Of a stretch of 64,000 nucleotides of DNA, positions 63,239 through 64,000 are shown piece after piece. Position 1 is the stretch's first letter. Each line of letters opens with the position of its first letter. The stretch is from assembly GCF_026017845.1 (NCBI RefSeq), contig NZ_CP100416.1, positions 10,541,956 through 10,605,955 of the forward strand, read 5' to 3'. The notes beneath the pieces are model-generated. The model saw only the letters and a program-made list of their open reading frames with translations, was not told the DNA's origin and did no database searches. This DNA is from Amycolatopsis mediterranei. Lineage in GTDB: Bacteria > Actinomycetota > Actinomycetes > Mycobacteriales > Pseudonocardiaceae. A program made the translations under genes and the position numbers.

Positions 63239-64000
63239 TCATCGGTCGATCGTTGGATTATTGAGGGTCTCCACGTGGGCTGCTAGGCCTCTATGTGCGT
63301 AATCCCATCCCGTTCGATGTTCATATTTATCCATTACTTCCAGGGCTGGGTCAGTGCAAGCTCTAGTCAGGTCTGAACCTATTTCATTGAAGTATTGTTG
63401 GTGTCGGCGACTCCACTCGACGAACGTGGCCGCTGTCGCGCGGCGCACATCGTTGTCGTCATCTCTGAACAGTTCGGCTACAGCTTTTCTGAGACTTCGT
63501 GTAGGTAGCGCATGTTGTAGTGCTTTGACAGCCTGTTCTCGTACCGAGTAGTCCTCGTCTTCGGTGGCGAGCTGGAGCAGGGCGGTGATTACCGGCTCGC
63601 TCAGCTCGCCAGCATCAGCCAGCACTGATCCCGCCTGAACCCGCGCGGATGGGTCGATGTCGGGGTTGGAGTCGGTGGCGAGCTGGAGCAGGGCGGTGAT
63701 CACCGGCTCGCTCAGCTCGCCAGCATCAGCCAGCACTGATCCCGCCTGAACCCGCGCGGATGGGTCGATGTCGGGGTTGGAGTCGGTGGCGAGCTGGAGC
63801 AGGGCGGTGATCACCGGCTCGCTCAGCTCGCCAGCATCAGCCAGCACTGATCCCGCCTGAACCCGCGCGGATGGGTCGATGTCGGGGTTAGAGTCGGTGG
63901 CGAGCTGGAGCAGGGCGGTGATCACCGGCTCGCTCAGCTCTCCACCATTAGCTAGCACTGATCGCGCCTCCACCTCAACGAAGGGGTCGGTGGCGAGCTG
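63239..64000 (-). CDS. HEAT-repeat protein, N-terminus beyond the window
   Basis: At least 253 residues are visible and the frame stays open to the window end, so the start lies outside. It consists of 37-residue HEAT-like units (GELSEPVITALLQLATD, then SNPDIDPSARVQAGSVLAD), four of them almost identical. More diverged units follow (EDYSVREQAVKALQHAL and DNDVRRATAATFVEWSRR), and then a non-repeat tail. HEAT solenoids are binding scaffolds; in accessory regions they are often linked to NTPase or defence proteins. Composition differs from the core genes, which suggests acquisition. Confidence 0.82.
   Translation of the reverse strand, partial: QLATDPFVEVEARSVLANGGELSEPVITALLQLATDSNPDIDPSARVQAGSVLADAGELSEPVITALLQLATDSNPDIDPSARVQAGSVLADAGELSEPVITALLQLATDSNPDIDPSARVQAGSVLADAGELSEPVITALLQLATEDEDYSVREQAVKALQHALPTRSLRKAVAELFRDDDNDVRRATAATFVEWSRRHQQYFNEIGSDLTRACTDPALEVMDKYEHRTGWDYAHRGLAAHVETLNNPTIDR
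63569..63986 (-). repeat. 111-bp near-identical tandem repeats
   Basis: Copies start near 63569, 63675, 63786 and 63897, each encoding one 37-residue HEAT unit. The inner copies differ by only one or two bases, so expansion is recent or maintained by conversion. Confidence 0.85.

Noticed and set aside
63569..63986. 111-bp repeats as a CRISPR or integron array
   Set aside because: The repeats are contiguous, in frame and encode HEAT units.

Overview
The window is a high-GC actinobacterial chromosome segment spanning the replication origin. The order pcnA (reverse), Nudix, DUF6049, murJ, sigM, anti-sigma, trxB, trxA, cwlM | GNAT, parB, parA, rsmG, jag, yidC, yidD, rnpA, rpmH (reverse) | dnaA, dnaN, gnd, recF, dciA, gyrB, gyrA, DUF3566, tRNA-Ile is the classical actinobacterial oriC neighbourhood. 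The high GC, the GTG starts and an added aminotransferase plus D-Ala-D-Ala ligase-like pair point to Pseudonocardiaceae, most likely Amycolatopsis or a close relative. The genus is an inference.

Bases 1-15841 are an accessory operon on the plus strand. It opens with the 3' part of a giant polymorphic toxin: helical N-terminus, about 600 residues of low-complexity linker, ADP-ribosyltransferase (ART)-like domain, papain-like fold, a second ART-like domain, a second papain-like fold and a C-terminal RelA/SpoT-like nucleotidyltransferase. A tightly coupled 149-residue unknown follows, then four large proteins arranged like a mirror: YezG-like+TNT-like, degenerate ADP-ribosylglycohydrolase-like, degenerate plus intact ADP-ribosylglycohydrolase, and YezG-like+TNT-like again. 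An intact ADP-ribosyl hydrolase next to an ART toxin suggests enzymatic immunity. This operon is the strongest candidate for an undescribed system.

Bases 15828-19439 (minus) hold a SAM methyltransferase, an orphan sensor histidine kinase and the CCA-adding enzyme. Bases 19541-30995 (plus) hold cell-envelope and redox genes: Nudix, DUF6049, MurJ, a separate pseudokinase-like protein, SigM and its anti-sigma factor, thioredoxin reductase and thioredoxin (with a SigR/SigH-type promoter candidate), and CwlM. Bases 31207-40698 hold a GNAT protein, the aminotransferase, the ligase, and then the minus-strand parB-parA-rsmG and jag-yidC-yidD-rnpA-rpmH blocks, with a cluster of parS sites around rsmG.

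oriC lies mainly between dnaA and dnaN (about 43000-43600). There DnaA-box-like 9-mers form two oppositely oriented arrays beside an AT-rich palindrome. More DnaA boxes lie upstream of dnaA, in the cwlM/GNAT gap and inside the 5' end of dciA. The replication genes continue to gyrA, DUF3566 and tRNA-Ile(GAT).

From about 53400 to the end the sequence is accessory and lower in GC. It contains a zinc-finger/LuxR-HTH/ECF-sigma fusion regulator, a small gene, and a tyrosine integrase with excisionase, a DUF3631 protein and a DnaB-N-like protein. These are followed by XRE/DUF5753 and XRE regulators around a divergent operator region, four overlapping small ORFan genes, and the end of a HEAT-repeat protein with near-identical 111-bp tandem repeats. 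This looks like an integrative element of the AICE or prophage-remnant type. Its ends cannot be defined inside the window.
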